Below are positions 42,612 through 50,564 of a stretch of DNA of 64,000 nucleotides, piece by piece (the first letter of the stretch is position 1; each line of letters starts with the position of its first letter). The notes below the pieces were generated by a model, which was given only the letters and a program-made list of their open reading frames with translations, had not been told where the DNA came from and did not search any database. Both the position numbers and the translations under genes were made by a program. Source of the DNA: Flavobacteriaceae bacterium (GTDB lineage Bacteria; Bacteroidota; Bacteroidia; Flavobacteriales; Flavobacteriaceae); the NCBI GenBank assembly GCA_947448525.1, contig CANFNV010000002.1:178633-242632 (forward strand), given 5' to 3'.

Positions 42612-44716
42612 TGGCAAAAGACATTATAAAAGTAGCACTAATTGGAAATCCAAATACTGGAAAAACTTCGGTTTTTAATCAACTTACAGGTTTGCACCAA
42701 CAAGTTGGAAATTATCCTGGAATTACTGTTGAAAAGAAAATAGGTTATTGTAAACTATCTGAAAAATCAAGAGCTATCATTCTGGATCTACCAGGAACCT
42801 ATAGTTTAAATGCTAGTTCAATAGACGAAAATGTCGTTATTGAATTATTGATGAACAAAAAAGACGATAACTTTCCAGATGTTGTTGTTGTTGTTTCTGA
42901 AGTGGAAAATCTAAAACGAAATTTACTACTTTTCACTCAAATTAAAGATTTAGAAATTCCAACCATTTTGGTCATCAACATGAGCGACCGAATGAAATTA
43001 AAAGGAATTGAATTGGATATTCCGTTTTTGGAAAACCAATTGAAAACCAAAATTGCATTAGTAAGCTCTAGAAAAAACATTGGAATTGAAAAAATAAAAG
43101 AATTGATTCTGAACTATGAATTACTATCCAAAGTTTCTTGTTTAAATGCCTCATCAATTGACCTAGAATATTTTGATAAATTAAGAAAAACATTTCCAAA
43201 TCAATTGGTTTACAAACTTTGGTTGGTGATAACTCAAGATGTGAATTTCCTAAATTTAGATAGAAACGAAATGAAAAGTTCGTTTACAAAATCACATGCC
43301 GATTTAAAACGATTGCAACAAAAAGAGACTATAAAACGGTATCAATTTATAAACGACACTTTAAAAATTGGACAAAAAATTGATCAATCCAAAGCATTTG
43401 ATATTCGAGCTAAGTTAGACCGAGTTTTGACTCATAGAATCTTAGGTTATTTTATTTTTTTCTTTATTCTTTTTGGAATTTTTCAATCTATTTTTGTTTG
43501 GTCAAATTATCCAATGGATTTGATAGATAGTTCATTTGCAAATTTAGCATCTTACGCAAAAACACAACTTCCAGTCGGAGAGTTCACTAATTTAATAAGT
43601 GAAGGTATAATTCCTGGAATTGGTGGCATTCTAATTTTTATTCCGCAAATTGCCTTCCTATTTCTATTTATTTCTATACTTGAAGAAAGTGGCTACATGA
43701 GTCGTGTGGTTTTTTTAATGGATAAGTTAATGCGCCGATACGGACTTTCGGGAAAAAGTGTTGTGCCACTAATTTCGGGAACTGCTTGTGCTATACCAGC
43801 CATTATGGGAGCCAGAAATATTGAGAATTGGAAAGAACGATTAATAACGATTTTGGTAACGCCTTTCATCACTTGTTCAGCAAGATTACCAGTTTATGCA
43901 ATATTAATTGCGCTAATAATCCCACAAAAAAAAGTGTTGGGATTCATTAGTTTACAAGGAATTACATTAATGGTGTTGTATCTTTTAGGTTTCGGAATAG
44001 CTTTTTTATCGGCCTATATTTTAAATAAAATTCTAAAAATTAGTTCCAAATCCTATTTTGTTGTTGAAATGCCGAGTTATAAAATTCCGTTGTTTAAAAA
44101 TGTAGCCATTAATATTTTAGAAAAAACCAAATCTTTTGTTTTTGGAGCGGGTAAAATTATTTTAGCCTTATCAATTATTCTATGGTTTTTGGGTTCCCAT
44201 GGACCAAATAAAGATTTTGGGAATGCTCAAAAAATTGTGAAACAAGAAGTTATTTTAAATGCAAATTCTTTTAATTCAGATGCGATTTCAAATCGAGTTG
44301 CCGAATATAAATTAGAACATTCTTATATAGGAATAATTGGAAAATCAATTGAACCAGTAATAAAACCTCTAGGATACGATTGGAAAATAGGAATTGCAGT
44401 TGTAAGTTCGTTTGCAGCCAGAGAAGTTTTTGTTGGCACACTTGCCACTATTTATAGCGTTGGCAACGACAGCAAAGAGGAAGCAACGATTAAACAACAA
44501 ATGAAACGCGAAACCAAAGCTGATGGAAAGCCCGTTTTTAACTTTGCCACCGGAATTTCATTATTGCTTTTTTATGCTTTTGCAATGCAATGTGTTAGTA
44601 CGCTTGCTATTGTTAAAAAAGAAACCAATTCATGGAAATGGCCACTAATTCAATTGGTTTTCATGAGTGGCTTTGCTTATGTAACGGCACTTTTAGCTTA
44701 TCAGTTTTTAAAATAA
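42611..44716 (+). CDS. feoB: Ferrous iron transporter FeoB
   Basis: The 701-residue protein has an N-terminal G domain with G1 GNPNTGKT (~11-18), G2-region VGNYPGITVE, G3 LDLPGTYSL and G4 NMSD. The helical spacer follows, then the membrane domain with two Gate repeats, including SRVVFLMDKLMRRYGLSGKSVVPLISGTACAIPAIM, of which the GTACAIPA segment contains the pore Cys. It imports Fe2+ across the inner membrane. The gene is coupled to feoA upstream and followed at 5 bp by a short Cys-rich peptide gene. Confidence 0.96.
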   Translation: MAKDIIKVALIGNPNTGKTSVFNQLTGLHQQVGNYPGITVEKKIGYCKLSEKSRAIILDLPGTYSLNASSIDENVVIELLMNKKDDNFPDVVVVVSEVENLKRNLLLFTQIKDLEIPTILVINMSDRMKLKGIELDIPFLENQLKTKIALVSSRKNIGIEKIKELILNYELLSKVSCLNASSIDLEYFDKLRKTFPNQLVYKLWLVITQDVNFLNLDRNEMKSSFTKSHADLKRLQQKETIKRYQFINDTLKIGQKIDQSKAFDIRAKLDRVLTHRILGYFIFFFILFGIFQSIFVWSNYPMDLIDSSFANLASYAKTQLPVGEFTNLISEGIIPGIGGILIFIPQIAFLFLFISILEESGYMSRVVFLMDKLMRRYGLSGKSVVPLISGTACAIPAIMGARNIENWKERLITILVTPFITCSARLPVYAILIALIIPQKKVLGFISLQGITLMVLYLLGFGIAFLSAYILNKILKISSKSYFVVEMPSYKIPLFKNVAINILEKTKSFVFGAGKIILALSIILWFLGSHGPNKDFGNAQKIVKQEVILNANSFNSDAISNRVAEYKLEHSYIGIIGKSIEPVIKPLGYDWKIGIAVVSSFAAREVFVGTLATIYSVGNDSKEEATIKQQMKRETKADGKPVFNFATGISLLLFYAFAMQCVSTLAIVKKETNSWKWPLIQLVFMSGFAYVTALLAYQFLK

Positions 44717-44721
44717 AAAGG

Positions 44722-44841
44722 ATGCAAGAAATATTTGTTTACTTCGCTTTAGGAATCGCTTTAGCTTATTTATACAATAAGTTTTTTGGTAAAAAGAAAC
44801 CAAAAAAAAATTGTGGAGACGATAATTGTGGATGTAATTAA
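44722..44841 (+). CDS. FeoB-associated Cys-rich membrane peptide
   Basis: A 39-residue peptide has one transmembrane helix (FVYFALGIALAYLYNKFF), a basic stretch (GKKKPKK) and a C-terminal cluster NCGDDNCGCN with three cysteines. This matches the FeoB-associated Cys-rich membrane protein family found after feoB in many bacteria. It may bind iron or serve as an accessory subunit; function is inferred. The start was chosen as the ATG 5 bp after feoB because the longer frame runs inside feoB. Its stop overlaps the convergent gene's stop. Confidence 0.87.
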   Translation: MQEIFVYFALGIALAYLYNKFFGKKKPKKNCGDDNCGCN

Positions 44842-45224
44842 TCAATAAAAACAATAGAGAGGTATTGTTTTTTCGGGTTTGTAGTAATTCCCTCTTTTGG
44901 ATAGGGCACTACGCCAATTCCTTTTATTCTTTTTGGAAAATATTTTTCAAACCATCTTACGTTTTCAGCTTTATTTTCACTGTTAAAAATAAGATTTCTT
45001 TCTTCTACCATTTTTTTTTCTTTATAAACTTCAATCGTGGCCGAAACTTCGCCTGCCCATATGCAAGTAACGCCCTCTGGACATCGCGAATCATCAAAAA
45101 CCGACTTCAATCGCAACTGAAATCCCTTTTTTGAAATCCCTTTTTTGGTTGTGATATTAAAGGTGCTTTGAGCATAAAAGCAAATGCTAAAAAATAAAAA
45201 TAAAATCGGTATAATCTTTTTCAT
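44838..45224 (-). CDS. Small secreted protein with DSRCP...C motif
   Basis: The 128-residue protein has a signal peptide (MKKIIPILFLFFSICFYAQ) and a conserved central motif, DDSRCPEGVTCIWAGE (~48-63), where the two cysteines probably form a disulfide. The motif is recognisable from small exported Bacteroidota proteins, but I know no function. Its start overlaps the stop of the Nramp gene (TAATG), so it is probably translated from the same mRNA and may act in metal homeostasis. A lone DSRCP protein could equally be unrelated to transport. Confidence 0.82.
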   Translation of the reverse strand: MKKIIPILFLFFSICFYAQSTFNITTKKGISKKGFQLRLKSVFDDSRCPEGVTCIWAGEVSATIEVYKEKKMVEERNLIFNSENKAENVRWFEKYFPKRIKGIGVVPYPKEGITTNPKKQYLSIVFID

Positions 45225-47098
45225 TATTTATTTTTTACTATGAATAACGGAATCGAAATCTTATGACGAAGTTTATCAACTGTTGTGCCAAATAGAATAT
45301 CTTTTAAACCCGTATGCCCGTGTGTTCCCATGACTAAGATGTCAAAAACTCCTTCATTTACAATTTTAGGTATTGCTTCATTTGGTTTTCCAAATCCTAA
45401 TAGAATGTCAATGTTAAATCCTTTAGACATCAAAATTTCTTTGTATTCTAACAATAGTTTTTCATCAATTGTGGTCTCGTGGTCTTTTATATTTTCACCA
45501 TAAAAAATGGCGCCAATAGTTTCTACAACATGTATTAATGTATAATGGGCTTCTTTCCCACCCAATTCAAAAGCACTATTAATAGCAATTTGATCTGCGT
45601 CTGAAAAATCGACAGAAATAGCAATATTTTTTTTGTTGTAAGTGGCAACTTTATAAAAATTCAATTCAAAATTATGAGGTAAATGGTTTTGAACTTCCTG
45701 TTTTGCTTTAGTAATAAAGGGTTTGAAAACAATATAAAGCAGTAAAATTGAAAATCCTACAGCTAATGGAACAACAGTTAACCAAAGAAATGTTGGGTTA
45801 TCCGAAGTTTGTAACCAACGACTTATTTCATCAAAAACCAATTTGGCGTTCAACGAAACGATTATCAAAGCTACAATCCAAGAGGTAATTTGAGTAACTT
45901 TACCAATATGGAATCCTTTCATTTTTGATTTATCTGAAACAAAATGGATCAACGGAATTATAGCAAAACCCAATTGTAAACTCAATATTACCTGACTAAA
46001 AATTAACATTTTTCCAGTAGCGCTCTCGCCATAAACTAAAATCACTATTACCGCTGGAACAATAGCAATTAAACGCGTAATAATTCGTCTAACCCAGGGC
46101 TGAATTCTTAAATTCAAATAACCTTCCATAATTATTTGTCCAGCTAATGTACCCGTAATGGTTGAACTTTGTCCGGCCGCAATTAGGGCAACTGCAAATA
46201 AAATTGGAGCCCATTTATTTCCTAAAATTGGTGCTAATAATTGATGTGCGTCTTGAATTTCGGCCACATGAAATAACCCATTTTTATAGAATGTAGCTGC
46301 GGCTAAAATCAAAATGGCTGCATTGACAAAAAATGCTAAATTTAAAGCAATCGTAGAATCAATAAAATTGTATTTCAATGCTTGTTTGATTCCGGCTTTG
46401 CTTCTATCAAATTTTCGAGTTTGAACTAATGACGAGTGCAGGTACAAATTATGGGGCATCACCGTAGCTCCAATAATTCCGATGGCAATATATAAAGCGG
46501 CTTTATTTGGTAATGTTGGAATTAATCCAGTCAACACTTTTCCCATTTCTGGCTCGGCAAAAAGTATTTCAAAAATGAACGAAAATCCAATAATCAAAAC
46601 CAATGCAATGATGAAAGCTTCCATTTTTCGCATTCCTTTATTGATTAAAAAAAGCAGTAAAAATGTATCTAAAACAGTAATCAAAACACCATAAATTAAA
46701 GGCAATCCAGTAAGCAAATTAATTCCGATTGCCATACCGAGAACTTCGGCTAAATCGCAAGCCGCAATAGCAATTTCTGCCAGAAAATAAAGAATATAAT
46801 TGATGAAAGGCGAATACGTTTCACGAGATGCTTGTGCTAAATCGCGTTGCGTAACAATTCCTAATCGGGCACTCAAACTTTGCAACAATAAGGCCATCAA
46901 GTTGCTCATTAACAAAACCCAAATCAAAGTATAACCAAACTGACTCCCGCCGGCCAAATCAGTTGCCCAATTGCCAGGATCCATATATCCAACGCTAATC
47001 AAGTAGGCCGGTCCAATAAAAGCCAAGATTTTTCTAAATCCTGTTTTCTTGCCGTCAGTAGCAATTGATTGATTTATATCTTCAAGCGATTTGTTCAT
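45224..47098 (-). CDS. Nramp divalent metal transporter fused to a universal stress (Usp) domain
   Basis: The 624-residue protein has about 11 helices and the Nramp metal-binding motifs DPGNW (helix 1, MDPGNWATDLAGG) and MPHNLYLHSSLVQTR (helix 6). Nramp/MntH imports Mn2+ or Fe2+ with protons. The C-terminal ~150 residues form a UspA-like domain (IAISVDFSDADQIAINSAFEL, then the nucleotide-binding-like VMGTHGHTGLKDILFGTTVDKL). I chose ATG 47098 instead of a frame-compatible start at 47197, which would overlap the lycopene cyclase. It lies convergently near FeoAB and divergent from crtY. Confidence 0.92.
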   Translation of the reverse strand: MNKSLEDINQSIATDGKKTGFRKILAFIGPAYLISVGYMDPGNWATDLAGGSQFGYTLIWVLLMSNLMALLLQSLSARLGIVTQRDLAQASRETYSPFINYILYFLAEIAIAACDLAEVLGMAIGINLLTGLPLIYGVLITVLDTFLLLFLINKGMRKMEAFIIALVLIIGFSFIFEILFAEPEMGKVLTGLIPTLPNKAALYIAIGIIGATVMPHNLYLHSSLVQTRKFDRSKAGIKQALKYNFIDSTIALNLAFFVNAAILILAAATFYKNGLFHVAEIQDAHQLLAPILGNKWAPILFAVALIAAGQSSTITGTLAGQIIMEGYLNLRIQPWVRRIITRLIAIVPAVIVILVYGESATGKMLIFSQVILSLQLGFAIIPLIHFVSDKSKMKGFHIGKVTQITSWIVALIIVSLNAKLVFDEISRWLQTSDNPTFLWLTVVPLAVGFSILLLYIVFKPFITKAKQEVQNHLPHNFELNFYKVATYNKKNIAISVDFSDADQIAINSAFELGGKEAHYTLIHVVETIGAIFYGENIKDHETTIDEKLLLEYKEILMSKGFNIDILLGFGKPNEAIPKIVNEGVFDILVMGTHGHTGLKDILFGTTVDKLRHKISIPLFIVKNK

Positions 47099-47119
47099 TA
47101 ATATTCTGATTTTCTGTTT

Positions 47120-47127
47120 CAAAAATA
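47120..47127 (-). promoter_or_regulatory. Candidate -7 box for the Nramp gene
   Basis: The minus strand reads TATTTTTG, 22-29 bp before the Nramp start. No clear TTG partner at 17-23 bp. Confidence 0.45.
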
Positions 47128-47170
47128 CGTTTTTAGAAGTTTGAAAAACAGTAAATTCCTTAAAAAAAAT

Positions 47171-47178
47171 TATCTTTG
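47171..47178 (+). promoter_or_regulatory. -7 box directly in front of the lycopene cyclase start
   Basis: TATCTTTG ends 5 bp before the GTG start at 47183, so a transcript from it would be leaderless or nearly so. The closest TTG (47141-47143) has 27 bp spacing, longer than usual. Confidence 0.5.
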
Positions 47179-47182
47179 AAAG

Positions 47183-48319
47183 GTGAAACACTACCACTAC
47201 ATTTTTACGGGTTCTGGATTATCGGCTTTGATGACGGTTTATGAAATGATTTTGTCTAGAAAATTTAAGGATAAAACCATTTTATTATTGGATGAACATC
47301 CGAAAAAAAGCAACGATAGAACGTGGTGTTTTTGGGATAATTCCTCGCTTTTTGATGAAATTGTCTCAAAAAAATGGGGCGAGGCACTTTTTGTGGATGA
47401 AAACTACTTACGAAATCTAAATTTGAAACCGAACCAATATAAAATGATTCGCGGATTGGATTTTTACAATCTAGTTTTCGATTTAATTTCTATACACGAT
47501 AACATTCATTTTGTCAATCAAAAAGTCATTGGTTTTCAAGAATTGGAAAATGATTGCATTGTAAAAACTGAAACTGAAAGTTATACTTGCCATAAAATTT
47601 TCAATTCCATTTACGACCCTAATCTTGTAAAAAATCAATCAAAATATCCTTTATTACAACAACATTTTATAGGTTGGTTTATAAAATCTAAAGAAGAAGT
47701 ATTTGATAAAAACACGGCAACTTTTATGGATTTTTCTGTCGAGCAAAAAGGAAATACACGATTTATGTATGTGCTTCCAACGTCTTCTACTGAAGCATTA
47801 TTAGAATACACGTTGTTTTCAAAAGACTTACTTTCCAAAGACGAATATGATTACGAAATTCAGAATTACATAAAAAAATTAGGAATTACAGACTACAAAA
47901 TCATCGAAAAAGAACAAGGAAATATTCCTATGACGTGTTATCTGTTTTGGAAACACAACACTAAAAACATCATGAATATTGGTTCGGCTGGCGGTTGGAC
48001 AAAAGCGAGTACGGGTTATACTTTTAAAAATACTATAAAAAAATCAAAATCACTAGCTCAATTTCTTCAAACCGAAATCGATTTTAGAAAATTTCACAAA
48101 AAAGATAAATTTTGGTTCTATGATTTGTTGTTTATTGATGTTTTATTCAGAAGAAATGATTTGGGTTCTAAAGTTTTTTCTTCATTATTTAAAAAAGGAA
48201 ATCCAACTATAGTTTTTAAATTCTTAGATGAAGAAACTACGTTTTGGGAAGATTTGCAAATCATTTGGAAATGTCCCAAAGACCTTTTTGTTAGAGCATT
48301 ATTTGAAAGATTTTTTTAA
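47183..48319 (+). CDS. crtY: Lycopene cyclase family protein (CrtY-like)
   Basis: The 378-residue flavoprotein has an N-terminal FAD-binding fold (YIFTGSGLSALMTVYEM, ~5-21) and the cyclase signature RTWCFWD (~47-53), and later PMTCYLFWKHNTKNIMNIGSAGGWTKASTGYTF (quoted in part). It closes the ends of lycopene to beta-ionone rings on the way to beta-carotene and zeaxanthin, the usual yellow pigment of this group. The GTG start is fixed by the conserved N-terminus. No other carotenoid genes are in the window. It is divergent from the Nramp gene. Confidence 0.9.
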   Translation: MKHYHYIFTGSGLSALMTVYEMILSRKFKDKTILLLDEHPKKSNDRTWCFWDNSSLFDEIVSKKWGEALFVDENYLRNLNLKPNQYKMIRGLDFYNLVFDLISIHDNIHFVNQKVIGFQELENDCIVKTETESYTCHKIFNSIYDPNLVKNQSKYPLLQQHFIGWFIKSKEEVFDKNTATFMDFSVEQKGNTRFMYVLPTSSTEALLEYTLFSKDLLSKDEYDYEIQNYIKKLGITDYKIIEKEQGNIPMTCYLFWKHNTKNIMNIGSAGGWTKASTGYTFKNTIKKSKSLAQFLQTEIDFRKFHKKDKFWFYDLLFIDVLFRRNDLGSKVFSSLFKKGNPTIVFKFLDEETTFWEDLQIIWKCPKDLFVRALFERFF

Positions 48320-48386
48320 TTTTATTCTTCTATCAAACAATAACAAAACTTTATAATCTAAATTATTGTACAATTATAATAGTCAT

Positions 48387-48394
48387 TATCTTTG
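48387..48394 (+). promoter_or_regulatory. Promoter of the bacilliredoxin gene
   Basis: TATCTTTG preceded by TTG (48366-48368) with 18 bp spacing, a good consensus match 55 bp before the start codon. Confidence 0.72.
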
Positions 48395-48448
48395 CAATGA
48401 TTTTATAATCGTAATTCGAAAATCCTTAATCTTAAATCATAACTAATT

Positions 48449-48859
48449 ATGTATCCAGAAGAAATGGTAAAACCAATGAGAGTAGAACTTTCTGACGCAG
48501 GTTTTCAAGATTTATACAATGCTGAAGCAGTAGAAAACGCAATAAAAGCAGAAGGAACAACGCTTGTAGTTGTAAATTCAGTTTGTGGTTGTGCCGCAAG
48601 AAATGCACGTCCCGGAGCCAAAATGAGTTTAGACGGAGCAAAAAAACCCGATCATTTAGTTACGGTTTTTGCAGGAGTTGATAAAGATGCTGTTGATGCT
48701 GCTCGTCAACACATGTTCCCTTTTCCTCCCTCATCGCCAAGTATGGCTTTGTTCAAAAATGGCGAATTGGTTCACATGCTAGAACGTCATCACATTGAAG
48801 GCCGCCCAGCCGAAATGATTGCAGAAAACTTGAAAGATGCTTACGCAGAGTTCTGTTAA
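48449..48859 (+). CDS. BrxA/BrxB-type bacilliredoxin
   Basis: The 136-residue thioredoxin-like protein starts [23 protein letters not shown] and has the CGC active site in [16 protein letters not shown] (Cys ~51 and ~53). In Bacillus, bacilliredoxins remove bacillithiol from proteins. Some Bacteroidota make bacillithiol, so this family role is plausible here. The C-terminal [16 protein letters not shown] is typical. A hairpin terminator follows. Confidence 0.93.
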   Translation: MYPEEMVKPMRVELSDAGFQDLYNAEAVENAIKAEGTTLVVVNSVCGCAARNARPGAKMSLDGAKKPDHLVTVFAGVDKDAVDAARQHMFPFPPSSPSMALFKNGELVHMLERHHIEGRPAEMIAENLKDAYAEFC

Positions 48860-48879
48860 TTTAAAAAAAAATATTTTAT

Positions 48880-48911
48880 AAAAGCCTTTTGATTAGTTTC
48901 AAAAGGCTTTT
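48880..48911 (+). terminator. Terminator after the bacilliredoxin gene
   Basis: AAAAGCCTTTTGA (48880-48892) and TCAAAAGGCTTTT (48899-48911) form a perfect 13 bp stem, and a T-run follows. Confidence 0.87.
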
Positions 48912-48948
48912 TCATTTTCAAATTGGGTCATTTTCAAATTTTTCAAAT

Positions 48949-48956
48949 TATCTTTG
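48949..48956 (+). promoter_or_regulatory. Promoter of trhO
   Basis: TATCTTTG preceded by TTG at 48923-48925 with 23 bp spacing. It overlaps the TTG that would begin the longest open frame (48954), supporting the ATG at 49014. Confidence 0.65.
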
Positions 48957-49013
48957 TATCGAATTCTTCCATTTAGAATTCAAAATCTAGTTTCTCACTT
49001 AAACGTTTATAGC

Positions 49014-50402
49014 ATGCAACTGTATAACACTTTAAGCGCAGAAGAACGTGCCGAGCTGATTGATCAAGCCGGAAAACAACGTCTTACGTTGTCGTTTTAT
49101 GCGTATGCCAAAATTGAAGATCCTAAAAAATTTCGCGATAATTTATTTATTCAATGGAACCAACTCGACGCTTTGGGTCGAACTTATGTTGCCAAAGAAG
49201 GAATTAATGCTCAAATGAGTGTTCCTGCCGAGAATTTTGAGGCCTTTCGTGAAACATTAGAAACCTATGAATTTATGCGAGGCATTCGTTTGAATGTTGC
49301 TCTAGAACATGATGATCATTCGTTTTTGAAATTAACTGTAAAAGTTCGAAACAAAATTGTAGCTGACGGTTTGAACGACGAAACTTTTGATGTAACTAAT
49401 ATTGGAGTTCATCTAAAAGCCAAAGAATTCAACCATATACTAGAAGACCCAAACACTATTGTAGTAGATTTCAGAAATCATTACGAAAGTGAAATAGGTC
49501 ATTTTAAAGGTGCAATTACTCCCGATGTGGAAACTTTTAGAGAAAGTTTGCCAATTATTAATAAACAATTGAAAGATTTCAAAGAAGATAAAAATTTGGT
49601 TATGTATTGCACTGGCGGAATTCGTTGTGAAAAAGCTTCTGCCTATTTTAAGCACCAAGGATTTAAAAATGTTTTTCAATTGGAAGGCGGCATTATTAAT
49701 TATGCTAAACAAATCAAGGAAGAAAACTTAGAAAGTAAATTTATAGGCAAGAACTTTGTTTTCGACCATAGACTTGGCGAACGTATTACCCAAGATATCG
49801 TTTCGCAATGCCACCAATGCGGAAAACCATGTGATAATCACACTAATTGTGTGAATGATGGTTGTCATTTATTGTTCATTCAATGTGATGATTGTAAAGC
49901 TATTATGGAAAATTGTTGCTCTTCAGAATGTTTGGAAATAACGAATTTGCCTTTAGTAGAACAAGTAAAATTGAGAAGAGGGAAACAAGTAGGCAATAGA
50001 GTTTTTCGTAAAGGAAAATCGGATAAATTATTGTTCAAACATTCAGGAGAACTTTCCGATAAATCATTGGCTGTAGCTCAAACCCGAGCCAAAGGCGAAC
50101 TAAGCGCAGCTAAACCAAAAGATATTCGCCAAAAAATAAAAGTAAAAAAAGTATTGCTTGGTAAAGTGGAGCATTATTACGTGAAAGCACAGGTGGGACT
50201 TTTTATCATTGAAAATAATGAATTAAAAGTTGGTGACACCATCCTAATTACAGGACCAACAACGGGAACTGAAGAATTAGTTTTAGAAAAAATGTTGGTT
50301 AACGGAAATGAAAACACGTTAGCTACCATTGGCGATAAAGTAACATTTGAAGTGCCTTTTAGAGTGCGATTATCGGATAAATTATTTAAGATTTTAGAGT
50401 AA
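49014..50402 (+). CDS. trhO: Rhodanese-domain tRNA uridine(34) hydroxylase TrhO
   Basis: The protein of ~462 residues has an N-terminal acylphosphatase-like domain (YVAKEGINAQMS) and a rhodanese domain with VVDFRNHYESEIGHF and the active-site loop YCTGGIRCEKASAYF. The C-terminal part has Cys-rich segments (CHQCGKPCDNHTNCVNDGCH and CDDCKAIMENCCSSEC) and a basic extension with a KVGDTILITGPTTG-like tail. TrhO catalyses oxygen-dependent 5-hydroxyuridine formation at tRNA position 34. The N-terminal start is ATG 49014 because the longer frame begins within the promoter. The C-terminal extension of ~150 residues beyond E. coli TrhO is notable. Confidence 0.9.
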   Translation: MQLYNTLSAEERAELIDQAGKQRLTLSFYAYAKIEDPKKFRDNLFIQWNQLDALGRTYVAKEGINAQMSVPAENFEAFRETLETYEFMRGIRLNVALEHDDHSFLKLTVKVRNKIVADGLNDETFDVTNIGVHLKAKEFNHILEDPNTIVVDFRNHYESEIGHFKGAITPDVETFRESLPIINKQLKDFKEDKNLVMYCTGGIRCEKASAYFKHQGFKNVFQLEGGIINYAKQIKEENLESKFIGKNFVFDHRLGERITQDIVSQCHQCGKPCDNHTNCVNDGCHLLFIQCDDCKAIMENCCSSECLEITNLPLVEQVKLRRGKQVGNRVFRKGKSDKLLFKHSGELSDKSLAVAQTRAKGELSAAKPKDIRQKIKVKKVLLGKVEHYYVKAQVGLFIIENNELKVGDTILITGPTTGTEELVLEKMLVNGNENTLATIGDKVTFEVPFRVRLSDKLFKILE

Positions 50403-50428
50403 ATATTTTAAAAATCAATTATTTTATT

Positions 50429-50475
50429 TCTCAAATTCCAGCTGTTAATTCCAACTTGGAATTTGAGATTTTTTT
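50429..50475 (+). terminator. Terminator after trhO
   Basis: TCTCAAATTCCA (50429-50440) and TGGAATTTGAGA (50457-50468) pair perfectly over 12 bp around a 16-nt loop and are followed by a T-run. Confidence 0.85.
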
Positions 50476-50564
50476 ATTGGAATTTATTTTTTAAAAATAC
50501 TATCTTTACCAATTAATCGTTTTATGAACTTAAGTCGTTTTTTTGCGACACTACCTATATAATT

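Noticed and set aside
44632-44721. Longer start for the Cys-rich peptide inside feoB
   Set aside because: The extra residues are an out-of-frame reading of the feoB 3' end.
47099-47197. Extended N-terminus for the Nramp protein
   Set aside because: It would overlap the lycopene cyclase start and the candidate promoter; Nramp similarity begins after ATG 47098.
48954-49013. Upstream TTG start for trhO
   Set aside because: It lies inside the TATCTTTG promoter, so the ATG at 49014 is the real start.
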